Positions 16,283 through 26,869 of a stretch of 64,000 nt of DNA are shown here, in pieces. The stretch comes from Collimonas rhizosphaerae (GTDB lineage Bacteria; Pseudomonadota; Gammaproteobacteria; Burkholderiales; Burkholderiaceae_D), in contig NZ_JBANDC010000001.1 of assembly GCF_038896935.1 (NCBI RefSeq), forward strand, positions 124,001-188,000, read 5' to 3'. Made by a program: the position numbers and the translations under genes. How positions within the stretch are numbered: the first letter of the stretch is position 1; every line of letters begins with the position of its first letter. The notes beneath the pieces were generated by a model. It searched no databases. It saw only the letters and a list, made by a program, of their open reading frames with translations, and was not told where the DNA came from.

Positions 16283-16828
16283 ATACGTGCACGGCTCACG
16301 CGTGTAGCCGCTTGTAACCGTCTATTGCTGGCGTACAAACAACTGTTGTCGAAGTGCCAGCGGCGAGGTCTCGGAAGCTAGTCGAGGGCCGACACTATGC
16401 ACTAAATCATTTCCCCGGAACACAATTTTTACGCTTGTTACTCTTTCAGAGCACGAAATGTTGTATCCCATTTACACCAGCATTCTTCCATCCCTATTAT
16501 TAGTTTCTTTACGGTAATTTACATCCAGAGCGATCGCTCCTCCGCGCTCTGGCGCGCCATTGCTGGCGCTCCAGGCGGAGAGGCATGGCTTAGCGTCGAT
16601 ATGTTTTGTGGCATGTTTGTTGCTTAGTGTGTCTGTGGAAATGTTTTTGAGTGGCAATTACAAATCGCGATTTGAAAACGGATCCACAAGAAAGAGCCTC
16701 ACCGCTGAGGAACCTGTTTCAGTTGCGCATGGGTTTCGAAGCATCGCTCAGAAGGCGATTAACAAATCTGTTTGATTTTTTACAAAACTGTAAATTTCTA
16801 CTCTGAAACTTACCTATAGGGAGTTGTG
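16283..16828. other. Long AT-richer promoter region before TonB receptor
   Basis: About 545 bases without a credible gene. It contains one inverted repeat, CCAGAGCG / CGCTCTGG (16525-16532 and 16545-16552), which could end the kinase transcript or be part of the leader of the next gene. The last 60 bases are AT-rich with TACAAAACTGTAAATTT and likely hold the receptor promoter. No Fur box or riboswitch motif was recognised. Confidence 0.45.
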
Positions 16829-19693
16829 ATGATAAAAGAAAGAAGATTGCCGCATTTGCTACGACTGATGTTTTCCGGCAGCGTAGTGGTGGGAGTGGGG
16901 CTGCTGGCTCACTCAGTGCAGGCACAGGAGACAAAGACCGACGATGCGCCGCAGCAAATGCAGCGCGTTGAAATTACCGGCTCTTCCATCAAACGCATCA
17001 CGAAAGAAGGCGCTCTGCCGGTGCAGACGCTGACCCAGGAAGATATCGCCAAGAGCGGCGCCAACAGCGTGGCCGACCTGATCCAGGCCCTGCCGGCGAT
17101 GCAGGGGTTCATCCCGCAATCGAGTTCGGTCAACGGCAACGGCGGCGGTGTCGAGACGGCCTCCATCCATGGCATCGGTTCGGGTTACACCCTGGTGCTG
17201 CTGAACGGACGGCGCATCGCCAAATCGGCGATTTCCCACAACGACTATGCGGTCAACCTCGGCAGCATTCCGCTGGCGGCGGTCGAGCGGGTTGAAATCC
17301 TGACCGACGGCGCTTCCGCGCTGTACGGCTCCGACGCGATTGCCGGCGTGGTCAACTTCATCCTCAAGAAAAATTCCACTGAAGCCACCATCACCGCAAC
17401 CTATAACGCCCCCACCAAAGCCGGAGGCAAGAGTTTCAATGTAGGCCTCTCCAAAGGATTCGGCGACCTCGACAAGGATGGCTACAACATATTGCTGGCA
17501 TACAGCCACGACGAGCAAAAGAACCTGGTTGCCGGACAGCGCGGGTTCGCCAGCAGCGGCGTGGTGCCTTTCAGCGTCGGCGGCCAGAATTATTCGCTCT
17601 ACCAGCTCAGCAGCTATACCGCACCCGGCGGCGTTTCATTGCGCCATGCCGACGGTTCCGATCCAACCCAGTTTTCTCCCAACTTCCTGAAAAACGGCAG
17701 CTGCGGCCCGAATACTTTCCAGGCCGGGAATTACTGTAAATTCAACTACGCGGCAACGGTCGAACTGATACCGGAATCGCAGCGCGACAGTTTTGTCTTG
17801 TCGGGCAACCTGAAGCTCAACAGCGACACCACCCTGTTTGCCGAGGCGGTTGCTTCGCGTTATTCCATCACGCCGCAATATGCGCCGTCGGCCCAGCCTT
17901 TGGCGCTGTCGCTGAGCAGCCCCCTGTATGCCAAATACGTGACGCCTTACCTGGCCCAGCTGGGAGAAAACCCTGCCAACATCTCGGGCGCGGTGATGAA
18001 CCTGCGCCTGGTCGATGCCGGCGGCCGCACCGATGAATACCGCACCGACGCCGTGCATGTGGCATTCGGCGTGGACGGCAACTTCAAGGGCTGGGATTAC
18101 AACGCGTCCTACACCCATTCGCAAAACAAGTTCTACGACAAGGCGATAAACGGCTATCTCAGCAACAATGCGTTCCAAAGCATCGTCGCTGCCGGCAATT
18201 TCGATCCGTTCGCGCCTTCGGGCTCCGGGGTGGCGGCGCTGGCGCCGGCGGTATTGCACCAGACGCTGGACGAAGCGACCTCCAAGCTGGATGTGATCAA
18301 CCTGCACGGTTCGCATGACCTGTTCAAGGCGCCGGGCGGCATGGCGCAGATCGGCCTCGGCGTGGAAGCGACCAAGGAACAGCATACCGACAGTCCTAGC
18401 GCGATTTTGCAAAGCACCAACGCTTTGCAGCCGAACTATACCGATTCCATCATCGGCGGCAACGCCGGCGCCTTGCCGTTTTCGGCAAGCCGGATGAACT
18501 ACGGCACGTTTGCTGAAATGCTGGTGCCGGTCATGAAGAACCTGGACGTCACGGCAGCACTGCGTTACGACAGCTACGATGCGGCGAAAAACGACGCCAA
18601 CTTCGACAACGCCGGCAACCCGCTCGGTTCAGCGACCCAGGGCAACTCCGCCAGCAAATCGACGTACAAGATTTCTGCGCGCTGGCAGCCGGTCGAATCG
18701 CTGCTGCTGCGCGGTTCCTACGGCACCGGCTTCAAGGCGCCGACCCTGTCGCAGATCACTTCGCCGATCCAGTTCAGCGGCAATACCGCGCAGCAGCACC
18801 CGTGCCCGGTTTCGGCGCCGGATCCAAGGGCTGCCGGCTGCCAGGGCGTGACCCAGTATGACGTGCTGCAAGGCGGTAACCAACTGAGCGGTTCCAGCGG
18901 CCTGAAGCCGGAAACCTCGAAACAGAGCACCGTCGGCTTCCGTCTTGAACCGATACGTAATGTATCGATCGGTTTCGACCTGTGGACCGTCAGCATCAAG
19001 AACCAGATCAGCATCCTGCAGGAAAATATTGCATTCGCCAATCCGGCGGCTTATTCCAACCTGTTCACGCTGTTCAACGATCCGATCCAGGGATCGCAGA
19101 CGATCGCTTTCATGCAGACCCCGGTCAACCTGGCCAGCGCCAAGTACCAGGGGATCGACTGGGACCACAGCTTCAAGACCAAGACCCCGATCGGCGACAT
19201 GAGTTTGCAATGGACCGGCACCTACATGCTGAAAGCCGAGCAGGATTTCCCGGGAACCGGCACCCAGAGCAGCCTGGGCAAATACGGCGCCGACCAGAAC
19301 GTGGTGTTCCGCGTGATTTCACGCCTGGCGGGATCCTGGAAGCAGTCGGATACGTTTACCCATACCCTGACCGCCAACTATCGCTCCGGTTATCATGACC
19401 AGACCTATACGGCCGACGACGCCACGGTCCGCATCGTCAATCCTGACGGCTCGTACGGCGCCTTTGTCGCCATGCCTAACCATAACGTGGCTTCCTACAC
19501 CACGTTCGACTGGCAGACCAAGATGACGGTCAAGAAGGGCCTGGAATTCACGGGCGGCATCAAGAACCTGTTTGCCCGTACTCCGCCGCTTTCGCTGGTG
19601 ACGGCGGGCGGCGGCAACCAGGTTGGTTACGATGCCCGTTACACCGATCCGCTGGGACGCCAGTTCTATATAACAGGCACCTACAAGTTCTAA
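16829..19693 (+). CDS. TonB-dependent outer-membrane receptor (large-substrate type)
   Basis: The 954-residue product has a signal peptide ending near HSVQAQE, a plug domain with QRVEITGSSIKR and VEILTDGASALYGSDAIAGV, and a long beta barrel ending in the outer-membrane signature YITGTYKF. The VEITGS opening and large size are typical of receptors for peptides, glycans or other bulky ligands, more than of classical siderophore receptors. The ATG at 16829 is 5 bases after AGGGAG; a GTG directly before it is less likely. It is a single-gene unit closed by a strong terminator. The ligand is unknown. Confidence 0.92.
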   Translation: MIKERRLPHLLRLMFSGSVVVGVGLLAHSVQAQETKTDDAPQQMQRVEITGSSIKRITKEGALPVQTLTQEDIAKSGANSVADLIQALPAMQGFIPQSSSVNGNGGGVETASIHGIGSGYTLVLLNGRRIAKSAISHNDYAVNLGSIPLAAVERVEILTDGASALYGSDAIAGVVNFILKKNSTEATITATYNAPTKAGGKSFNVGLSKGFGDLDKDGYNILLAYSHDEQKNLVAGQRGFASSGVVPFSVGGQNYSLYQLSSYTAPGGVSLRHADGSDPTQFSPNFLKNGSCGPNTFQAGNYCKFNYAATVELIPESQRDSFVLSGNLKLNSDTTLFAEAVASRYSITPQYAPSAQPLALSLSSPLYAKYVTPYLAQLGENPANISGAVMNLRLVDAGGRTDEYRTDAVHVAFGVDGNFKGWDYNASYTHSQNKFYDKAINGYLSNNAFQSIVAAGNFDPFAPSGSGVAALAPAVLHQTLDEATSKLDVINLHGSHDLFKAPGGMAQIGLGVEATKEQHTDSPSAILQSTNALQPNYTDSIIGGNAGALPFSASRMNYGTFAEMLVPVMKNLDVTAALRYDSYDAAKNDANFDNAGNPLGSATQGNSASKSTYKISARWQPVESLLLRGSYGTGFKAPTLSQITSPIQFSGNTAQQHPCPVSAPDPRAAGCQGVTQYDVLQGGNQLSGSSGLKPETSKQSTVGFRLEPIRNVSIGFDLWTVSIKNQISILQENIAFANPAAYSNLFTLFNDPIQGSQTIAFMQTPVNLASAKYQGIDWDHSFKTKTPIGDMSLQWTGTYMLKAEQDFPGTGTQSSLGKYGADQNVVFRVISRLAGSWKQSDTFTHTLTANYRSGYHDQTYTADDATVRIVNPDGSYGAFVAMPNHNVASYTTFDWQTKMTVKKGLEFTGGIKNLFARTPPLSLVTAGGGNQVGYDARYTDPLGRQFYITGTYKF

Positions 19694-19719
19694 GCGTTTT
19701 TGGTTTGCAAGCTGCCAGG

Positions 19720-19758
19720 CCGGCCGGATGCGATGTTTGCGTCCGGCCGGTTTTTTTT
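19720..19758 (+). terminator. Rho-independent terminator after the TonB receptor
   Basis: CCGGCCGGATGC and GCGTCCGGCCGG pair with one mismatch around a short loop and are followed by eight T residues, 27 bases after the stop codon. Confidence 0.9.
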
Positions 19759-19874
19759 CGCCGCGCGGTTTCCTTGCACCAAAATGTTCCAGTGAAGAAC
19801 TGATAAGATAGGCCGGTCAATTTGATCGAAACAGACGGCGAGTGCTGTCGATTTCCTAACAGGAAGGCCTGCCC

Positions 19875-21257
19875 ATGAACTTATCGAGCCGCCCAGCGGT
19901 GCTGGACCTGATCGGCAATACACCATTGATAGAAGTGACGCGGCTCGATACCGGCTGCTGCCAGCTGTTCCTCAAGCTGGAATCGCAAAATCCCGGCGGC
20001 TCCATCAAGGACCGCATCGGCCTGTCCATGATAGAAGCGGCCGAGCAGGATGGCCGCCTGCGGCCCGGCGGCGTCGTGATCGAAGCTACTGCCGGCAATA
20101 CCGGCCTGGGCCTGGCGCTGGTGGCCTGCGCCAAGGGCTACCGCGTGATCCTGGTGGTGCCGGACAAGATGTCGGGAGAAAAAATACAGCACCTCAAAGC
20201 ACTGGGCGCGGAAATCCATATCACCCGTTCGGACGTCGGCAAAGGCCACCCGGAGTACTACCAGGATTATGCCGCGCGGCTGGCGCGCGAAATGCCGGGA
20301 TCTTTTTATGCCGACCAGTTCAACAACCCAAGCAATCCGCTGGCGCACGAACAAAGCACCGCTCCCGAGATCTGGGAGCAATGCGGGCACCAGCTCGACG
20401 CCATCGTCTGCGGCGTCGGTTCGGCCGGCACGATCACCGGTCTGACGCGGTTTTTCCGCAAGGCGCAGCCGGCGCTGGAATTTGTGCTGGCCGATCCCAA
20501 GGGTTCTATCCTGGCCGAATACATCAATACCGGAAAAATAGAATCGATCCCCGGTTCGTGGGCGGTGGAAGGCATCGGCGAGGATTTTGTGCCATCCATC
20601 GCCGACCTGTCCGGCGTCAAGCACACCTATACGATCAGCGACGAAGAGAGTTTCAGCAGCGCGCGTGAACTGGTGCGGGCGGAAGGCATCCTCGGCGGTT
20701 CTTCTACCGGCACCTTGCTGGCCGCGGCGCTGCGCTATTGCCGCGAACAGAGCCAGCCGAAGCGTGTCGTCACCATCGTTTGCGATACCGGCACGCGCTA
20801 CCTGTCCAAGGTGTACAACGACAACTGGATGCACGACCAGGGTTTGCTCAAGCGCGAGATCGTGGGCGACCTGCGCGACATCATCGGCCGCCGTTATGAA
20901 GAGGGCAGCGTGATCAGCGTGGCGCCCGGCGATACCTTGATGACCGCATTCAACCGCATGCGCAGCGCCGAGGTTTCGCAGCTGCCTGTCATCGACGGGC
21001 AAGAGCGGCAGGTGATCGGAATCATCGACGAATCCGACCTGCTGCTCAAGATCGCCGCCGACGCCGCCAATTTCAGCGAGCCGGTAAGCAGCACCATGAC
21101 CAGCGCGATCGAAAAACTGGCGCCGACCGCAAGTGTCGATGCGCTGCGCAGCACCTTGGCCCGCGGCCTGGTCGCCATCATTGCCGACGGCGACCGTTTC
21201 TACGGCCTGATTACCCGATTCGATCTACTCAACCATCTTCGAAGGAGTCTCTCATGA
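19875..21257 (+). CDS. Cystathionine beta-synthase with tandem CBS domains
   Basis: The 460-residue PLP enzyme has the fold II core with Lys45 in NPGGSIKDRIG, the phosphate loop GVGSAGTITG and EATAGNTG, followed by two CBS domains (about residues 340-460). It makes cystathionine from homocysteine and serine. The length and tandem CBS domains separate it from cysteine synthases CysK and CysM. It overlaps the cystathionine gamma-lyase gene by four bases, which supports the reverse transsulfuration assignment. The CBS pair probably binds an adenosyl ligand for regulation (family knowledge; the bacterial ligand is not established here). Confidence 0.93.
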   Translation: MNLSSRPAVLDLIGNTPLIEVTRLDTGCCQLFLKLESQNPGGSIKDRIGLSMIEAAEQDGRLRPGGVVIEATAGNTGLGLALVACAKGYRVILVVPDKMSGEKIQHLKALGAEIHITRSDVGKGHPEYYQDYAARLAREMPGSFYADQFNNPSNPLAHEQSTAPEIWEQCGHQLDAIVCGVGSAGTITGLTRFFRKAQPALEFVLADPKGSILAEYINTGKIESIPGSWAVEGIGEDFVPSIADLSGVKHTYTISDEESFSSARELVRAEGILGGSSTGTLLAAALRYCREQSQPKRVVTIVCDTGTRYLSKVYNDNWMHDQGLLKREIVGDLRDIIGRRYEEGSVISVAPGDTLMTAFNRMRSAEVSQLPVIDGQERQVIGIIDESDLLLKIAADAANFSEPVSSTMTSAIEKLAPTASVDALRSTLARGLVAIIADGDRFYGLITRFDLLNHLRRSLS

Positions 21258-22453
21258 GCAGCAGCAAAGACGCCGGACATCAATCCGACCTGCATTTCGC
21301 CACGCGCGTGATCCACGCCGGGCAAAGTCCCGACCCTACCACCGGCGCCATCATGCCGCCGATTTACGCCACGTCGACTTTCGTCCAGCAAAGCCCGGGC
21401 GTCAACAAGGGGCTCGACTACGGCCGCTCGCACAACCCGACACGCTGGGCGCTGGAGCGCTGCGTGGCTGACCTGGAACAAGGTTCCCAGGGGTTTGCCT
21501 TCGCCTCCGGCATGGCTGCTGCCGCAACCGTCCTGGAATTGCTGGACAGCGGCGCCCACGTGGTCGCCGGCGACGATTTGTACGGCGGCACCTATCGCCT
21601 GTTCGACAAGGTGCGCAAGCGCAGCGCCGGCCTGTCGTTCAGTTTCGTCAACCTGGTCGATCCTGCCAACCTGCTGGCGGCGATCCGGCCGGAGACCAAG
21701 ATGGTGTGGGTCGAGACGCCGACCAACCCGATGCTGAAGCTGGCCGACCTGGAGGCGATCGCTAAGATCTGCCGCGAGCGCGGCATTATCGCGGTCGCCG
21801 ACAATACCTTCGCCAGCCCGATGGTGCAGCAGCCGCTGACCTTGGGTTTTGACGTGGTGCTGCATTCCACCACCAAGTACCTGAACGGCCACTCCGACAT
21901 CATCGGCGGCATCGCCGTGGTCGGCCGCGAAGCGCGCCAGGCGGAATGGCGCGAACGCCTGGCTTTCCTGCAAAACGCGGTGGGCGCCATCGCCGGGCCG
22001 TTCGACAGCTTCCTGGCCTTGCGCGGCGTCAAGACGCTGGCGCTGCGGGTCGAGCGCCATTGCCAAAACGGACTGGAGCTGGCCGGCTGGCTGGAAAGCC
22101 AGCCGCTGGTAAAACGGGTCCACTATCCGGGCCTGGCTTCGCATCCGCAGCACGAACTGGCGCAACGCCAAATGCAGGGTTACGGCGGCATCATCTCGGT
22201 GGAGCTCGACAGCGACCTGGCCGGCGCCAGGCGTTTCCTGGAACGCTGCGAGATCTTTGCGCTGGCCGAGAGCCTGGGCGGGGTGGAAAGCCTGATCGAA
22301 CATCCGGCCATCATGACCCACGCCACCATTCCGGCGGAACACCGGGCCAAGCTGGGGATCAGCGATTCGCTGGTGCGGTTGTCGGTCGGAGTCGAAAATA
22401 TCGAGGACCTGAAGACCGACATGCGTAACGCGCTGGCAGCCATCAAGCAATGA
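21254..22453 (+). CDS. Cystathionine gamma-lyase / trans-sulfuration PLP enzyme
   Basis: The 399-residue product is a Cys/Met metabolism PLP enzyme with the PLP lysine K208 in HSTTKYLNGHSD, the tyrosine motif YGRSHNPTRWALE and the conserved VWVETPTNPML. With the CBS gene directly upstream (ATGA overlap), it most likely cleaves cystathionine to cysteine, ammonia and 2-oxobutyrate. Sequence alone cannot fully exclude a cystathionine gamma-synthase or a methionine gamma-lyase activity. Confidence 0.9.
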   Translation: MSSSKDAGHQSDLHFATRVIHAGQSPDPTTGAIMPPIYATSTFVQQSPGVNKGLDYGRSHNPTRWALERCVADLEQGSQGFAFASGMAAAATVLELLDSGAHVVAGDDLYGGTYRLFDKVRKRSAGLSFSFVNLVDPANLLAAIRPETKMVWVETPTNPMLKLADLEAIAKICRERGIIAVADNTFASPMVQQPLTLGFDVVLHSTTKYLNGHSDIIGGIAVVGREARQAEWRERLAFLQNAVGAIAGPFDSFLALRGVKTLALRVERHCQNGLELAGWLESQPLVKRVHYPGLASHPQHELAQRQMQGYGGIISVELDSDLAGARRFLERCEIFALAESLGGVESLIEHPAIMTHATIPAEHRAKLGISDSLVRLSVGVENIEDLKTDMRNALAAIKQ

Positions 22454-22980
22454 GCGAAGGTCTGCACGATTGGGAAGCGCGGGTAGCCGCGCTCTGGAAG
22501 CAGGTGGATGCGATGCCGACCGAGGACCTGGTCAGCCGCATCGATACGCTGGCGGCGGAGCGGCCTGCGGATGACGCCCTGGCCTTGTTCGAGCGCGCTT
22601 GCGCGCGCGATACCGCCGGGCTGGAATCCGCCGCGGAGCCGCTGTACCGGGCTGCCTTGGCAAGCCATGGACTCGATCCTTATCGCCAGGCGCGGGCAAC
22701 CATACAGCTGGCCAGCACCTTGCGCATCCTGGGGCGGCTGGAGGAGAGCGAGCAACTGGTCAAGGCGCAGCTTGAGCGCTATGCAGATGCGGGCTATGGT
22801 TTGGCGCTGTACGACGAAACGCGGGCGACCCTCGCTTTGACCTACCTGGTCCAGGGACGGGCGGTTGAAGCAGCCTGCCTTGCGCTCACTACGCTGGCGC
22901 CGCATTTGTCGCGCTACAACCGTTCGGTAGCCGGCAACGCCGCGGAAATTCTCAAGGGCAGCGTTGCCAGCTGGTCCTGA
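22450..22980 (+). CDS. Tetratricopeptide-type repeat protein
   Basis: The 176-residue soluble product has helical TPR-like repeats: DDALALFERACARDTAGLE, AAEPLYRAALASHGLDPYR, then QLASTLRILGRLEESEQLV and ATLALTYLVQGRAVEAACL. It fits the TPR_5 group. It overlaps the cystathionine gamma-lyase gene by four bases and is therefore the third gene of the transsulfuration operon. It has no catalytic motif; a protein-protein role, perhaps with one of the two enzymes, is inference from translational coupling. Confidence 0.85.
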   Translation: MSEGLHDWEARVAALWKQVDAMPTEDLVSRIDTLAAERPADDALALFERACARDTAGLESAAEPLYRAALASHGLDPYRQARATIQLASTLRILGRLEESEQLVKAQLERYADAGYGLALYDETRATLALTYLVQGRAVEAACLALTTLAPHLSRYNRSVAGNAAEILKGSVASWS

Positions 22981-22997
22981 ACAAACTGCTTGCGTTG

Positions 22998-23037
22998 AAC
23001 AAGACCCCGGCCGCGCCTGAGCGGCCGGGGTCTTGTT
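22998..23037. terminator. Bidirectional terminator between convergent genes
   Basis: A perfect 17 bp stem (AACAAGACCCCGGCCGC and its complement) with a 6-base loop lies between the TPR gene and the convergent protease gene. A and T residues flank the GC core on both sides, so it may serve both strands. Confidence 0.8.
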
Positions 23038-23046
23038 ATCTTGCGC

Positions 23047-24855
<1,809 letters not shown>

Positions 24856-25217
24856 GTTATCTCACTCTCTTTAAATGGATGCGTGGATATTTCATAAGAT
24901 TGACCAGATACTTCGCGAACAAAAACTCAACCGGCTATCGAGGACAGCGGCGATGACTTTCACAGATGGAAATACGTGACTAAAGTTACGTATTGTTACA
25001 AAATGAATGCCATGCGGCAACATACCTGCATTCATGATGCCGAAACAGCTGTTATTTCTTACAGGATGTGTTGGTGGTGCTTGGCGCCGGATGAGGAGGG
25101 AGGAGCAGGATGCTGCGCGGCTGGATAAAGGCAGGAAACGTCAGGAAACGCTAGGAAATTGATGCTGTCGAAGTAGAATTACACATATACAAAATGTTTC
25201 ATTGAATGGAGAAAAAA
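24856..25217. other. Divergent promoter region with inverted repeat
   Basis: The region separates the M4 protease and the cyanovirin-like lipoprotein. It holds AATACGT-gactaaagtt-ACGTATT (24971-24994), a perfect 7 bp inverted repeat with a 10 bp spacer, which is a candidate operator for the protease. The sequence is AT-richer than its surroundings. No gene was seen. Confidence 0.5.
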
Positions 25218-25805
25218 ATGAAAATCAAATCCATGCTGGTCCTGATTGCCTGCGGCTCGTTCGCCGCCTGCGCCGCAAGCCCGTACAACGACGGTTATAA
25301 CCCGTATCAGCCTGCTGCCGCCGGCGGTTATGGCAATGCCCCGATTGTTGCCTATGGCGGATACGGCGACTCCCCATCCTACGGCGACCGCCGCGACGAC
25401 CGCTACGACGACGACCGCGGCGGCTGGACGCCGCCCGGCAGCTACCGCGATTCCTGCCGCGATATCGTGGTCCGGCGCGGCATGCTGGAAGCCACTTGCG
25501 GCGGCGACAACGGCGGCCGCAGGACGGCCATTCCCCTGTCATCCTGCCGCAGCGGCAGTTTTGAAAACATCAACGGCAACCTGCAATGCATGGGCGGGGG
25601 CGATCGGGGCTACGGCGGTTCCAGCAGGGACGTGCCGCCTGGGAGCTACCTCCAGTCTTGCTCGGAGATCGGGGTTTACGGCGGCACGCTGCAAGCAACT
25701 TGCGGCGGCAGGGATAACAGCAGGATACGGTCTTCCATCTCCATACGTTCCTGCCGCAGCGGCAGCTTCGCCAATATAAACGGCTACCTGCAATGCGACA
25801 GGTAG
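25218..25805 (+). CDS. Putative lipoprotein with cyanovirin-N homology (CVNH) domain
   Basis: The 195-residue product has a short signal peptide with lipobox-like FAAC, so Cys18 could be lipidated. A disordered Gly/Tyr/Asp-rich linker (about residues 20-75) is followed by two similar repeats of about 52 residues. Each has the PPGSY...SC start, a LEATCGG or LQATCGG core and the ending NINGNLQC or NINGYLQC. Paired repeats with these cysteines match the CVNH fold, a lectin-like mannose-binding domain first known from cyanobacteria and common in fungi. The start at 25218 has GGAG seven bases upstream; an earlier ATG at 25206 is less likely. Carbohydrate binding is inferred. Confidence 0.78.
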   Translation: MKIKSMLVLIACGSFAACAASPYNDGYNPYQPAAAGGYGNAPIVAYGGYGDSPSYGDRRDDRYDDDRGGWTPPGSYRDSCRDIVVRRGMLEATCGGDNGGRRTAIPLSSCRSGSFENINGNLQCMGGGDRGYGGSSRDVPPGSYLQSCSEIGVYGGTLQATCGGRDNSRIRSSISIRSCRSGSFANINGYLQCDR

Positions 25806-25814
25806 CCGCAGCTG

Positions 25815-26735
25815 TCAGAGCAGTTCTACGCTCAGCAGGTTGACGTAGCAGCTCTCGCGCGTGGTCCTGACAAAATCGGCCAGGTACGATTGCTGCGACA
25901 TCTCCGGCAGGCAAGCCGCATACAGCCGCCCGGTCAGGCCGGCGGCGGTGATCCTCTTGGCCAGTACATAATCGCGCGTCAGGTAATTCTGCGCGGCCCA
26001 GATCGGCAAGGTAGCGATGCCGCGCCGGCTGGCGACCAGCTGCAGCATCGCCACCGTCAGTTCGGTGGTGCGGCGCGCGGTCTGGATGCCGGCCGGTTTC
26101 AGTACCTGGCGCACCACGTCCAGCATGTCGTCCGGCACCGGATAGGTGATCAGCGTGTCGCCGGCGAAGTCTTCCGCCACCAGGTACTCCTTGGCCGCCA
26201 GCGGATGGTCATGCGCTACCAGCGCCACGATCTCGAAACTGAACAAGGCGTGGTAATCGACCTTCTCGTCAGGATCGACTTCCGCCACGATCGCAACATC
26301 GGCGCGATGCTCATATAACAGGCCGACCGGATCGGCCTGGAAGCCCGAGACGATATCGAGCTCCACTTCCGGCCAGCGTTTGCGAAAGATGTCCATGGCC
26401 GGCATCAGCCAATCGAAGCAAGTATGGCATTCCACCGCAATCCGCAGCTGGCCGGCCACGCCTTGCGCCAGCCGCACCAGGTCGCGCTCGCTTTCCGCTA
26501 CCTGCGGCAACACCGCATCCGCCAGCTTCAGCAAGCGTTCGCCGGCCGGGGTAAAACGCACCGGCACCGATTTGCGTTCAAACAAGGTAGTGCCGTGATG
26601 ATCTTCCAGCTGCTTGATCTGGTGCGACAGCGCCGACTGGGTGACGTTGAGCAGCGTCGCCGCGCGCAGCAGGTTGCCGGCTTCGCGCAGCGCGTGCAGG
26701 GTTTTCAGGTGGCGTAATTCCAGGATGGATTGCAT
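25815..26735 (-). CDS. metR: LysR-family activator of methionine synthesis
   Basis: The 306-residue product opens MQSILELRHLKTLHALREAG and carries the LysR helix-turn-helix (NLLRAATLLNVTQSALSHQI), with strong likeness to MetR. Known MetR proteins use homocysteine as coactivator for metE. Here it is divergent from metE with a 134-base gap, which is the classical arrangement and supports the name. An inverted repeat in the gap (26786-26813) is a candidate binding site. Confidence 0.93.
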   Translation of the reverse strand: MQSILELRHLKTLHALREAGNLLRAATLLNVTQSALSHQIKQLEDHHGTTLFERKSVPVRFTPAGERLLKLADAVLPQVAESERDLVRLAQGVAGQLRIAVECHTCFDWLMPAMDIFRKRWPEVELDIVSGFQADPVGLLYEHRADVAIVAEVDPDEKVDYHALFSFEIVALVAHDHPLAAKEYLVAEDFAGDTLITYPVPDDMLDVVRQVLKPAGIQTARRTTELTVAMLQLVASRRGIATLPIWAAQNYLTRDYVLAKRITAAGLTGRLYAACLPEMSQQSYLADFVRTTRESCYVNLLSVELL

Positions 26736-26785
26736 ATTGGTTGCTTAAAAGATAATCAAATAAGATGTATTAGTAAAATTCAAGT

Positions 26786-26813
26786 TGATTCTTAATATTT
26801 ATCGTTTGAATCA
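26786..26813. promoter_or_regulatory. Candidate MetR-site region between metR and metE
   Basis: TGATTC and GAATCA form a 6 bp inverted repeat with a 16 bp AT-rich spacer in the metR-metE gap. It does not exactly match the enteric TGAA-N5-TTCA consensus, so the call rests on symmetry and location only. Confidence 0.35.
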
Positions 26814-26869
26814 TAATCCAAGCTGGCTCAACATGCGAGTCATCGAACTTGTTTTTTATGGAGATAAAG

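Noticed and set aside
16560..16775. 71-codon ORF in the gap before the large TonB receptor
   Set aside because: It has no convincing ribosome site and its composition is unlike neighbouring genes. The hydrophobic patch alone is not enough.
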